Part shown: one piece after another, positions 1-4,692 of the stretch
How the letters are laid out: each line of letters begins with the position of its first letter
How positions within the stretch are numbered: the stretch's first letter is position 1
DNA from: Methylotenera sp. UBA6020
GTDB taxonomy: Bacteria; Pseudomonadota; Gammaproteobacteria; Burkholderiales; Methylophilaceae
Assembly (NCBI GenBank): GCA_002429455.1
Contig: DIZU01000003.1
Location: 8,465 to 15,185 of the forward strand
Direction of reading: 5' to 3'
DNA length: 6,721 nucleotides
The notes under the pieces: generated by a model
Database searches by the model: none
Seen by the model: only the letters and a program-made list of their open reading frames with translations
Told to the model about the DNA's origin: nothing
Position numbers and translations under genes: made by a program

Positions 1-95
1 CGTATCGCTTTAATGCCAACTTTATCAATGGCAAGCTGACGGACATCAGGTAAGTTCTGAACATCTTCAATCGAAAAGTCTATTGGCATATTCAT
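1..95 (-). CDS. folE2: GTP cyclohydrolase FolE2 (type IB), N-terminal fragment
   Basis: Only the first 31 codons are in the window; the gene runs off the left edge. The visible protein begins MNMPIDFSIEDVQNLPDVR and continues with QLAIDKVGIKAI. The pattern 'DVQ-x(3)-D-x-R-x(2)-AI-x-KVGIK' is typical of the N-terminus of the FolE2/GCYH-IB family (COG1469). Family knowledge: these enzymes convert GTP to dihydroneopterin triphosphate, the first step of folate or tetrahydromethanopterin-type pterin synthesis, and can replace zinc-dependent FolE. The start at 95 is preceded by AGGA about 11 nt upstream. A second in-frame ATG at 89 is possible but lies further from that site. The catalytic residues lie outside the window, so the assignment rests on the N-terminal signature alone. 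Confidence 0.8.
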   Translation of the reverse strand, partial: MNMPIDFSIEDVQNLPDVRQLAIDKVGIKAI

Positions 96-131
96 CTTGA
101 TTAGTTTCCTAAAATTGTTCTGTACTTATAT

Positions 132-153
132 TAAGTGCCAGTATAAGTGCCAG
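132..153. repeat. Tandem direct repeat TAAGTGCCAG x2 (period 12)
   Basis: TAAGTGCCAG occurs at 132-141 and again, identical, at 144-153. The first copy overlaps the palindrome ACTTA-TAT-TAAGT (124-136). The repeats surround a possible -10 element of the folE2 promoter, so they could be a regulator binding site; this is an inference. Confidence 0.6.
140..145 (-). promoter_or_regulatory. Possible -10 element of a folE2 promoter
   Basis: On the minus strand TATACT matches the sigma-70 -10 consensus at 5 of 6 positions and would start transcription about 38 nt before the folE2 ATG. No convincing -35 box is found at normal spacing, so the promoter might need an activator acting at the adjacent repeats. 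Low confidence. Confidence 0.3.
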
Positions 154-158
154 AGGTA

Positions 159-183
159 ATAGTCAGCGTTTGGTCATAGTCAG
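159..183. repeat. Direct repeat ATAGTCAG x2 (period 17)
   Basis: ATAGTCAG is present at 159-166 and 176-183, so the copies are 17 bp apart. Read on the minus strand the units are CTGACTATGACC and CTGACTATTACC, matching at 11 of 12 positions. They lie immediately upstream of the TAAGTGCCAG pair in front of folE2. Confidence 0.5.
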
Positions 184-278
184 AATAAGGTTTGCATCAA
201 CTTAAATCTGTATTCAAAACGACTTAAAAATATGTAGAACCGCATAAAAATAAGCACTGCTCAAAAGTAATCATTCGC

Positions 279-331
279 AAAAAAAGAAGGAGGCATGTGC
301 AAAGACTGTTCGCGAACGTGCAAGCCTCCTT
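279..331 (-). terminator. Rho-independent terminator (minus strand)
   Basis: Read on the minus strand, AAGGAGGC (331-324) pairs perfectly with GCCTCCTT (294-287). One C follows, then seven T residues (285-279). The long loop contains a second self-complementary segment, GTTCGCGAAC (308-317), that can form an apical stem. It lies about 170 nt beyond the stop codon of the last gene of the upstream run (501), so it either ends a long 3' untranslated region or serves another transcript. It would isolate folE2 from the upstream genes. Confidence 0.7.
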
Positions 332-500
332 GAAAGTTGCTACTCAACGTCAGTATCGGAGATGACAAAATCGTCTAATACAGAACGTAATACATTTTGC
401 GTCTTACATCAAAACCGAACAATTCTCTTAAAGGATTACTCCGTTTGGATAACTATTTAGCGGTCTGATCATGCTCTTATTCTAAAAAAATCACCTGTAA

Positions 501-797
501 CTAGCCATTCCGTTTAAACAACACCATGCGATACTTGGCCCAGTAGTAGGCGTCCATTACCGAAAAAGCATAAATAAAGATGCCACCGGCCAGATGTCCG
601 ATTAAAGAAACATTTGGTGCCGCCATCTGGTAAGTGACCATGCCTAAAATAAACATGAAACACACCATTAACAAGCCTCGTAATGGCGAGTTATTAATAC
701 CTTGCCCGAAGCCTGGCAGCACTATCGCGATAGCCAGCACGAGATAAGGGGATAAAGGCGGCTTGGTATTGCCAACGTGAGATGATGCTTGCGTCAT
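501..797 (-). CDS. Small polytopic membrane protein, function unknown (98 aa)
   Basis: The 98-residue product is strongly hydrophobic, with about three predicted membrane segments (roughly residues 16-31, 39-57 and 66-82). Features include a conspicuous LPGFGQGINNSPLRG stretch at 27-41 and a YAFSVMDAY stretch at 76-84. Patterns of the type P-G-x-G-Q...(R/K)-G followed by a late D-A occur in several small uncharacterised bacterial membrane families; I cannot assign it to one. Its ATG overlaps the stop of the preceding 221-aa gene by 4 bp (ATGA). The nearest purine-rich site (AAAGGG) is about 12 nt upstream, which suggests translational coupling. It appears to be the last gene of the run; the next clear terminator is at 279-331. 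The gene is very likely real, but its function is unknown. Confidence 0.75.
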   Translation of the reverse strand: MTQASSHVGNTKPPLSPYLVLAIAIVLPGFGQGINNSPLRGLLMVCFMFILGMVTYQMAAPNVSLIGHLAGGIFIYAFSVMDAYYWAKYRMVLFKRNG

Positions 798-1459
798 GAT
801 GCAACAACCCTTTCTAATCCTGTACGGATTTCAATTGCAGATTCAAGAATACGTTTTACTTCCATGCTATTAATCAGCGTGCCGTCAAATTTCGCATTGC
901 GCATAAGCAGGTATTCACCGCGCTCTGCTTGCCTAAGCAAATAAGTAATGCCAAGCAGTGCAGGCATCACCAGCAGCTCTTTAATCTTTTCATTGCCAAA
1001 CAAATTAGGGACAAAATTATTTAGCACGGCTATCGAAGCCACGCTATGCTTATATTTAATAAGTGCATGCTGCGGCCAGTCAGGCGGGCTTGTCAGCGTG
1101 CCATCCCAGTCCCAGGATGGGCTGTAAAACTCAGTGTTTTGCGGTCGGACTATCATATCCAAACTGCCTTGCGTAGGCGTCTTACCAATCACCGTCAGCA
1201 TTAGCCATAATGCTGGAATCTTGCGCATGGATAAGGTATCGGCTTGCAGGACAATCGCCACCTCAAAGCCGTTGTATTGTCCTTTTAATCTGGGAAACCC
1301 AAGCCCTTGCTGGCTCAAGCTGGAGTTCTTTAGCAAGCTCATACAATCATCGAATAGATGTGCGCGATCATGCTTGGTTTTATTGTAGTCTCGTTGATGG
1401 CGCCAATAGAGAAATACTCCCATGGCAACAATGACTATAAGCAGTAAAATTTTAGACAT
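794..1459 (-). CDS. Membrane-anchored protein of unknown function (221 aa)
   Basis: I do not recognise this protein. It has one N-terminal hydrophobic segment (about residues 4-19) followed at once by basic residues (R20, H21, R23), so the remaining 200 residues are predicted to be cytoplasmic by the positive-inside rule. The soluble part looks like a folded alpha/beta domain, with strand-like stretches (YNGFEVAIVLQADTL at 62-76, LWLMLTVIG at 84-92), a tryptophan/proline-rich middle (SPSWDWDG, SPPDWPQ at 113-130) and a helical C-terminus. The start at 1459 has no recognisable Shine-Dalgarno sequence. A stable hairpin (1478-1504) lies between it and the stress-protein gene upstream. Its stop overlaps the start of the 98-aa membrane gene by 4 bp, so the two products probably act together. 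Confidence 0.75.
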   Translation of the reverse strand: MSKILLLIVIVAMGVFLYWRHQRDYNKTKHDRAHLFDDCMSLLKNSSLSQQGLGFPRLKGQYNGFEVAIVLQADTLSMRKIPALWLMLTVIGKTPTQGSLDMIVRPQNTEFYSPSWDWDGTLTSPPDWPQHALIKYKHSVASIAVLNNFVPNLFGNEKIKELLVMPALLGITYLLRQAERGEYLLMRNAKFDGTLINSMEVKRILESAIEIRTGLERVVAS

Positions 1460-1477
1460 ATAAAGTTGAGCGTTAAG

Positions 1478-1504
1478 TGCGGACAGGTATTAAGCCTGTC
1501 CGCA
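1478..1504 (-). terminator. Intercistronic hairpin between usp and the 221-aa gene
   Basis: TGCGGACAGG (1478-1487) and CCTGTCCGCA (1495-1504) form a perfect 10-bp stem with a 7-nt loop. The stem begins 7 nt after the stress-protein stop codon. It is followed on the minus strand by CTTAACGCTC, with no T run, so it is not a standard intrinsic terminator. It could be a partial terminator, an mRNA 3' stabiliser or a processing signal that changes expression of the two downstream genes. Confidence 0.55.
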
Positions 1505-1511
1505 TCTTGCG

Positions 1512-1943
1512 CTATCTCACTACCGTGACAGGGCAATGCGCTTTGACGATCACATTCTGCGCGATGGAACCCAGCAACAACCTTGCAACCCCGGTTCTAC
1601 CTACAGAACCGGTGATGATATGGTCGTATCTGTGACTCTCGGCGTATTCAATGATGGAAGCCGCGATGTTCTGCCCACCAACTGCAATACAGGCAACATC
1701 AACCAAGCCAGCTTTTTTGGCCTTATTAACTGCCGTTTTCAGTTCACTTTGCAACTGGGCGTCGGCAGCATCCAGCAGCGTAGAATCCCAGAAGTGGTTA
1801 TGGGAAGCTGATTCCCCGGTCACCAGCGTGACTGTGACAAAAGACAGGTGTGAGTCTGTTTTCTTCGCCAGTTCAATGGCGAAATCTATCGCTTTATCCG
1901 CACTGTGCGACCCATCGGTTGCACATAGAAGTTTATTTTTCAT
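1512..1943 (-). CDS. Universal stress protein (UspA family, single domain, ATP-binding type)
   Basis: The 143-aa protein has the usual length for a single Usp domain. The N-terminal first strand and loop read LLCATDGSHSADKAIDFA (residues 5-22), with the conserved Asp and Ser. The C-terminus has GSVGRTGVARLLLGS (112-126), a complete G-x2-G-x9-G-S nucleotide-binding motif, followed by VIVKAHCPVTVVR, a typical ending. Family knowledge: Usp proteins with this motif bind ATP and modulate stress physiology or partner proteins in the cytoplasm. The start at 1943 has AAGGAA 6 nt upstream. The gene begins 41 bp after the permease stop on the same strand, so co-transcription is likely. In other bacteria a Usp protein encoded with a transporter (TeaD with TeaABC) regulates uptake; a similar role here is an inference. 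Confidence 0.93.
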   Translation of the reverse strand: MKNKLLCATDGSHSADKAIDFAIELAKKTDSHLSFVTVTLVTGESASHNHFWDSTLLDAADAQLQSELKTAVNKAKKAGLVDVACIAVGGQNIAASIIEYAESHRYDHIITGSVGRTGVARLLLGSIAQNVIVKAHCPVTVVR

Positions 1944-1984
1944 TTCATGTTCCTTAATTAATGAGGCTACCTGAATGTCGCCGT

Positions 1985-3379
1985 CTAGTAACCTTCAGGA
2001 CGTGGCCACGGCATGGTGAACTGATCTGCACGTTTCACGAATTTATAACGCCTTACCGTAAACCAGATTGATGCCAAGATATAAAACGCCATGATCGAGA
2101 GCAATGAAGAACCATAGCCAAGAAAGGTAGCGAAATAAGTCGCAGTACAAAGAATCAACAGGGTAATTGCCGGCAATGGATGAAACGGATGAATATAGCC
2201 GCGATGGATGCTGCCTAATGGCCACATTTTTCTAAACTTAACCATATTGAACGACATGAAGGTATAGCCAAGCAAGCCTGACAGGATAGAGAACGTGATG
2301 ACCTGATCGAGCAATCCAGTAAATGCAAACGCCACGGCAATCGGCACTAGAAAAATAATAGAGCGATACGGCGTACGATAACGTGGATGAATTGCACCAA
2401 AAAACACTGGCATATAACGATCACGACTCAGTGAAAACCAAGCGCGTGATGCATCATTGATACAACCATTAGCAGAGGCAATAGCAGCAAAGGCAGTGGC
2501 TATAAACAACAGAATCTGCAACCTGGTGTTACCCACCAATGACGCTGCATCATATAAAGGTGTAACCGCCTGACCCAGATATTGCCATGGCATTAAACCA
2601 GCACAGATATACCAAGTAAGCGAAGCCGCCACTAGCAAGGTAATCATGCCACCCATCGTGCCGAGTGGAATTGACCGTCCGGCTGACCGCACCTCTTCTG
2701 CCGCTTGGCAAGTACCTTCAATACCCAGGTAATACCACATCCCAAACTGCAAGGATGCCACTACACCAATCCAACCGTACGGCAGATTAGTTAATAGCGC
2801 CTTATGCTGCAAAACAGCGCCTTGATTCATAGGATCTACTGCAAGAAATAGCACCAAAATAGCGGAAAAGGCGACGAGTGTAATGACAAAATTAAGCGTC
2901 AATGTCGCAAATACCCCACGGTAATTGAGCCACGCGAGGAACGCGATGGTCAATACCACAAAGGGTTTGGTATCTAGCCCCACATGCCCTAATGCTTCCG
3001 CGCCAGCTTTCATCAGATCACCCACCACCAGCGCATCGGCCGCGCTCAGCATAGTGTAGGCCATCACCAGATATAAACCGACATTAAATGCCATGAGTGG
3101 CCCGATAATATGCTTAGCCTGCGTATATTGCCCGCCTGCCGCGGCAACTGTAGAGGTCACCTCGGAATCGATCATGGCGACACAGGTATATAGCAAACCG
3201 ATCACCCAACACGCGATAAGTGAACCATATGCCCCGCCTTTAGCCACGGAGAAGTTCCAGCCCATAAATTCACCAACTAGAACAATGCCAACGCCCAACG
3301 CCCATATATGAAATGGGTTAAGTACTTTCAGCATAGAAATCCGCTGAGGTTTTGCTTCTGTTGCGATAGTAGTACTCAT
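1985..3379 (-). CDS. APC-family permease, ethanolamine-permease-like (putative amine or amino acid transporter)
   Basis: The 464-aa product is a polytopic inner-membrane protein with about 12 predicted helices. Residues 32-56 (IVLVGEFMGWNF...GGAYGSLIA) fit the first helix and substrate-binding loop of the amino acid-polyamine-organocation superfamily, closest by pattern to ethanolamine permeases. Residues 219-239 (GIEGTCQAAEEV...RSIPL) are the classic APC motif after helix 6. SANGCINDASRAWFSLSRD (302-320) and the following YMP are typical of helix 8 and its loop. The start at 3379 has AGGGAG about 8 nt upstream. The gene follows a 46-aa membrane ORF by 40 bp and precedes usp by 41 bp. Its closeness to N-methylglutamate synthase genes makes methylamine, ethanolamine or an N-methylated amino acid a reasonable substrate; the sequence alone does not decide. 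The family call is secure and the substrate is not. Confidence 0.88.
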   Translation of the reverse strand: MSTTIATEAKPQRISMLKVLNPFHIWALGVGIVLVGEFMGWNFSVAKGGAYGSLIACWVIGLLYTCVAMIDSEVTSTVAAAGGQYTQAKHIIGPLMAFNVGLYLVMAYTMLSAADALVVGDLMKAGAEALGHVGLDTKPFVVLTIAFLAWLNYRGVFATLTLNFVITLVAFSAILVLFLAVDPMNQGAVLQHKALLTNLPYGWIGVVASLQFGMWYYLGIEGTCQAAEEVRSAGRSIPLGTMGGMITLLVAASLTWYICAGLMPWQYLGQAVTPLYDAASLVGNTRLQILLFIATAFAAIASANGCINDASRAWFSLSRDRYMPVFFGAIHPRYRTPYRSIIFLVPIAVAFAFTGLLDQVITFSILSGLLGYTFMSFNMVKFRKMWPLGSIHRGYIHPFHPLPAITLLILCTATYFATFLGYGSSLLSIMAFYILASIWFTVRRYKFVKRADQFTMPWPRPEGY

Positions 3380-3419
3380 TGATATTTCTCCCTTATGTAT
3401 GAAGTATTAAATTTGCTAA

Positions 3420-3560
3420 CTACTCTTCGCCTTCGCGAGAACTCATCAGAAACTCTTCATCATATTGTTTAGATACACTCACAGCGTCGACCACAATCCA
3501 TAACAGCAGAATTGCCGAAACCGCCCAGGCCAAATAAGATATAACGTCATAAAAATCCAT
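3420..3560 (-). CDS. 46-aa single-helix membrane protein, possible permease partner
   Basis: This short ORF encodes MDFYDVISYLAWAVSAIL, then a hydrophobic run LLWIVV to about residue 24, and a hydrophilic tail ending EEFLMSSREGEE. It predicts one membrane helix (about residues 8-26) and a net acidic C-terminus of about 20 residues. Support for its being real: an excellent Shine-Dalgarno sequence AGGAG (3566-3570) 5 nt from the ATG; position in a 225-bp gap between two genes on the same strand that it fills neatly; and the permease start only 40 bp beyond its stop. I do not recognise a family. Very small single-helix proteins encoded just upstream of a permease are sometimes essential partners of the transporter (MetS of MetPS is one case), so an accessory role is plausible but inferred. 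Confidence 0.72.
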   Translation of the reverse strand: MDFYDVISYLAWAVSAILLLWIVVDAVSVSKQYDEEFLMSSREGEE

Positions 3561-3574
3561 AATTACTCCTAACA

Positions 3575-3594
3575 GCATGTGTTAAATCACATGC
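3575..3594 (-). other. Intercistronic hairpin upstream of the 46-aa gene
   Basis: GCATGTG (3575-3581) and CACATGC (3588-3594) form a perfect 7-bp stem with a 6-nt loop (TTAAAT). It falls between the 126-aa gene stop (3605) and the Shine-Dalgarno sequence of the 46-aa gene. There is no T run after it, so it is more likely an mRNA processing or stability element than a terminator. Confidence 0.4.
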
Positions 3595-3604
3595 GCTGAT
3601 TAAT

Positions 3605-3985
3605 TTACTTATCGCCAAACTTCTCTGCGATGACTTGTCTATATTCTTTGTCTGACACTTTGAGCATAAAGACAAAATAGCCAACAATCACAAGAATCGT
3701 AATGCCTAGCCATAATGGATCTATCGTGTAATCAAACTTGGTATTGATGAGCGCTGCAGTTTTTTCCGGGTCATAGCCCAACTTAATCCATTGCGCTTGT
3801 TCTATCGCTGACAAATGGAGTGATTCCCAGGTAGCTTTTGCCGCATTACCAGCAGTCGCTACAACGTCTGCCGACTTCATCAATAGCGGAATCAGCAAGC
3901 TTGCGAACACTAAAGCCAAAATAAAAATACTATCAAAAACCTGGCCATACCAGCTTTGCTTGGGTGGAACGTAATTTTTTTTCAT
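3605..3985 (-). CDS. Small two-helix membrane protein, function unknown (126 aa)
   Basis: The protein has two predicted membrane helices (about residues 18-37 and 90-109) joined by a loop of roughly 50 residues, NAAKATWESLHLSAIEQ (47-63) and onward. The lysine-rich N-terminus (MKKNYVPPK) and C-terminus (KVSDKEYRQ...KFGDK) predict both ends in the cytoplasm and the loop in the periplasm. I do not recognise the family. Its ATG is 2 bp after the stop of the 115-aa gene, and its ribosome binding site (AAAGGAAA, about 8 nt upstream) lies inside the last codons of that gene, so the two are probably translationally coupled. With the 115-aa and 46-aa proteins it makes a set of three small membrane proteins directly upstream of the permease, which suggests a shared role in transport or membrane-complex assembly. 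Confidence 0.8.
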   Translation of the reverse strand: MKKNYVPPKQSWYGQVFDSIFILALVFASLLIPLLMKSADVVATAGNAAKATWESLHLSAIEQAQWIKLGYDPEKTAALINTKFDYTIDPLWLGITILVIVGYFVFMLKVSDKEYRQVIAEKFGDK

Positions 3986-3987
3986 GA

Positions 3988-4335
3988 TTAATTTCCTTTA
4001 TTTCCGTTAGCGAGTGCTGAATTTAAGTTAGCTGATTTTAAATTGGCGAGTTTTACTGCTTTGTTTTCGTCAAGATGTTTAATATCAAGGCCATAGATGT
4101 GCTGCTTGTCTTCTGCAAAATGCTTAGTCATGGCAAATACAGAGGCAGTGTTGAATGTCAGCAGCATGCCACTGGCGATATACATGACAAGTCGAATATT
4201 GCTATCTTCAACAATGCTGAGAATGCTGACTAGTACAAACAATATGCTTGCCCATAAAAGGATGACATCAACATAAGCCATGCAACAATCTTGCAAGAAC
4301 ATACGTTGAATTCTTGAGGGTAAATCCTGTTTCAT
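3988..4335 (-). CDS. Small two-helix membrane protein with asparagine-rich tail (115 aa)
   Basis: Residues 22-42 and 47-69 are hydrophobic and form a tight helical hairpin. The first 21 residues and the last 45 are polar. The C-terminus reads KLANLKSANLNSALANGNKGN when read as KLANLKSANL (95-104) plus NSALANGNKGN, and contains two adjacent A-N-L-x-S units, which look like a minimal pentapeptide-repeat pattern; two units are too few to claim that fold. Cys17-Cys18 sit just before the first helix. I do not recognise the family. The start at 4335 has GGAG about 8 nt upstream. It is the first gene of the run, with a plausible promoter at 4393-4421, and its 3' end carries the ribosome binding site of the next gene. 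Confidence 0.8.
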   Translation of the reverse strand: MKQDLPSRIQRMFLQDCCMAYVDVILLWASILFVLVSILSIVEDSNIRLVMYIASGMLLTFNTASVFAMTKHFAEDKQHIYGLDIKHLDENKAVKLANLKSANLNSALANGNKGN

Positions 4336-4357
4336 TTTCTTCTCCGATGCTGATTGA

Positions 4358-4371
4358 TTACTTAGAAGTAA
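4358..4371. promoter_or_regulatory. 14-bp palindrome in the leader of the transporter gene run
   Basis: TTACTT-AG-AAGTAA is a perfect inverted repeat. It lies between the predicted transcription start (about 4386) and the ribosome binding site of the 115-aa gene, a position suited to an operator for a dimeric repressor. AT-rich palindromes of this length also arise by chance, so this is tentative. Confidence 0.3.
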
Positions 4372-4392
4372 CTCTATAAATTTTTTTAATCA

Positions 4393-4421
4393 GTTAAAAC
4401 AGGAGCGACGTAGTCAGTCAA
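4393..4421 (-). promoter_or_regulatory. Putative sigma-70 promoter for the transporter gene run
   Basis: On the minus strand TTGACT (4421-4416) matches the -35 consensus at 5 of 6 positions. After a 17-bp spacer TTTAAC (4398-4393) matches the -10 at 4 of 6. Transcription would start near 4386, giving a leader of about 50 nt before the 115-aa gene. The match is reasonable for a methylotroph but is not unique in this AT-rich stretch. Confidence 0.45.
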
Positions 4422-4536
4422 ATGGGGGGCATAACAGGTAATGACAAGGAAGGGAAATGTGAGAGCGTATTGAAAAAGCAGATGAACAACCAAATGAAAA
4501 ACGCAGCGCTATAGAAAGGCCGCACAAATAAAAATA

Positions 4537-4639
4537 GAGGGTATGCGCATTGAATATGAATAGTTTTTTTACCCTATTCCGGTAGTTGGAGGTCGAACCC
4601 GCCTTCAAGTAAGAAAAACTATTCATTACGCATACCCTC
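4537..4639. repeat. 103-bp element with long imperfect terminal inverted repeats
   Basis: The outer 11 bp, GAGGGTATGCG (4537-4547) and CGCATACCCTC (4629-4639), are perfectly complementary. A further 13 bp, ATGAATAGTTTTT (4556-4568), pairs with 4614-4626. The left arm carries an extra TGAATA, a tandem duplication that accounts for most of the mismatch between arms. ATA flanks both ends directly, which could be a 3-bp target duplication. Two readings are possible: a small non-autonomous insertion, or a large hairpin with terminator activity, since minus-strand transcription exits into TATTTTTATTT. Confidence 0.6.
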
Positions 4640-4640
4640 A

Positions 4641-4665
4641 TAAAACCCGACATAAAATGCCGGGT
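4641..4665 (-). terminator. Probable terminator of the mgs operon
   Basis: On the minus strand ACCCGGCA (4665-4658) pairs with TGTCGGGT (4652-4645), an 8-bp stem with one G-U pair and a 5-nt loop, followed by TTTAT. It begins 27 nt after the mgsC stop. The T tract is short, so termination may be partial and may be helped by the larger hairpin just downstream. Confidence 0.55.
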
Positions 4666-4692
4666 GGGGGGGTGAAAATGTAAAAGCTTAAA

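Larger units (their letters stand above)
96..500. other. Gene-free stretch between folE2 and the upstream gene run
   Basis: No ORF with a credible start and ribosome binding site was found in these 405 bp on either strand. The contents that can be named are the folE2 leader, two pairs of direct repeats (132-153 and 159-183), a possible -10 box (140-145) and the minus-strand terminator (279-331). In 332-500 nothing persuasive is seen beyond a weak interrupted hairpin around 347-391. Confidence 0.6.
4336..4692. other. 357-bp intergenic region between mgsC and the transporter gene run
   Basis: The stretch holds the mgsC terminator hairpin (4645-4665), an inverted-repeat element (4537-4639), a possible promoter (4393-4421) and a palindrome (4358-4371). 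A 79-codon open frame across it (4414-4653, minus) starts inside the terminator and has no ribosome binding site, so I do not call it a gene. Two G runs (six at 4423-4428, seven at 4666-4672) are present. Confidence 0.6.

Noticed and set aside
137..153. Sigma-54-like promoter (TGGCAC with a downstream TGG) upstream of folE2
   Set aside because: The required GC of the -12 element is GG here, so the essential GG-N10-GC pattern is not met.
295..333. Plus-strand 12-codon ORF MCKDCSRTCKPP with three cysteines, preceded by AAGGAGG
   Set aside because: The Shine-Dalgarno-like sequence is only 1 nt from the ATG and is itself one arm of the minus-strand terminator. No plus-strand gene follows, so the resemblance to a Cys-rich leader peptide is probably chance.
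347..391. Interrupted hairpin (ACGT, GTAT and AGATGA blocks with matching partners)
   Set aside because: Pairing is broken by several internal loops and is poorer on the minus strand, the one likely to be transcribed; no known RNA family is recognised.
2043..2225. Short alternative-frame ORFs within the permease, mgsC, usp and 221-aa genes on both strands
   Set aside because: They are out-of-frame or antisense to well-supported genes, lack ribosome binding sites and show no recognisable protein features.
4585..4604. tRNA-like T-arm sequence (GGGTTCGACC on the minus strand) inside the inverted-repeat element
   Set aside because: The flanks do not form a proper 5-bp T stem, and no acceptor, D or anticodon arms can be found around it.
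4414..4653. 79-codon minus-strand open frame between mgsC and the transporter run
   Set aside because: Its ATG lies inside the terminator hairpin, there is no ribosome binding site, and the frame runs through both arms of the inverted repeat and the putative promoter.
4423..4672. Poly-G runs of six and seven bases as possible phase-variable tracts
   Set aside because: Both are outside coding sequence and not between a promoter's -10 and -35 boxes as far as can be seen; tracts this short are common by chance.
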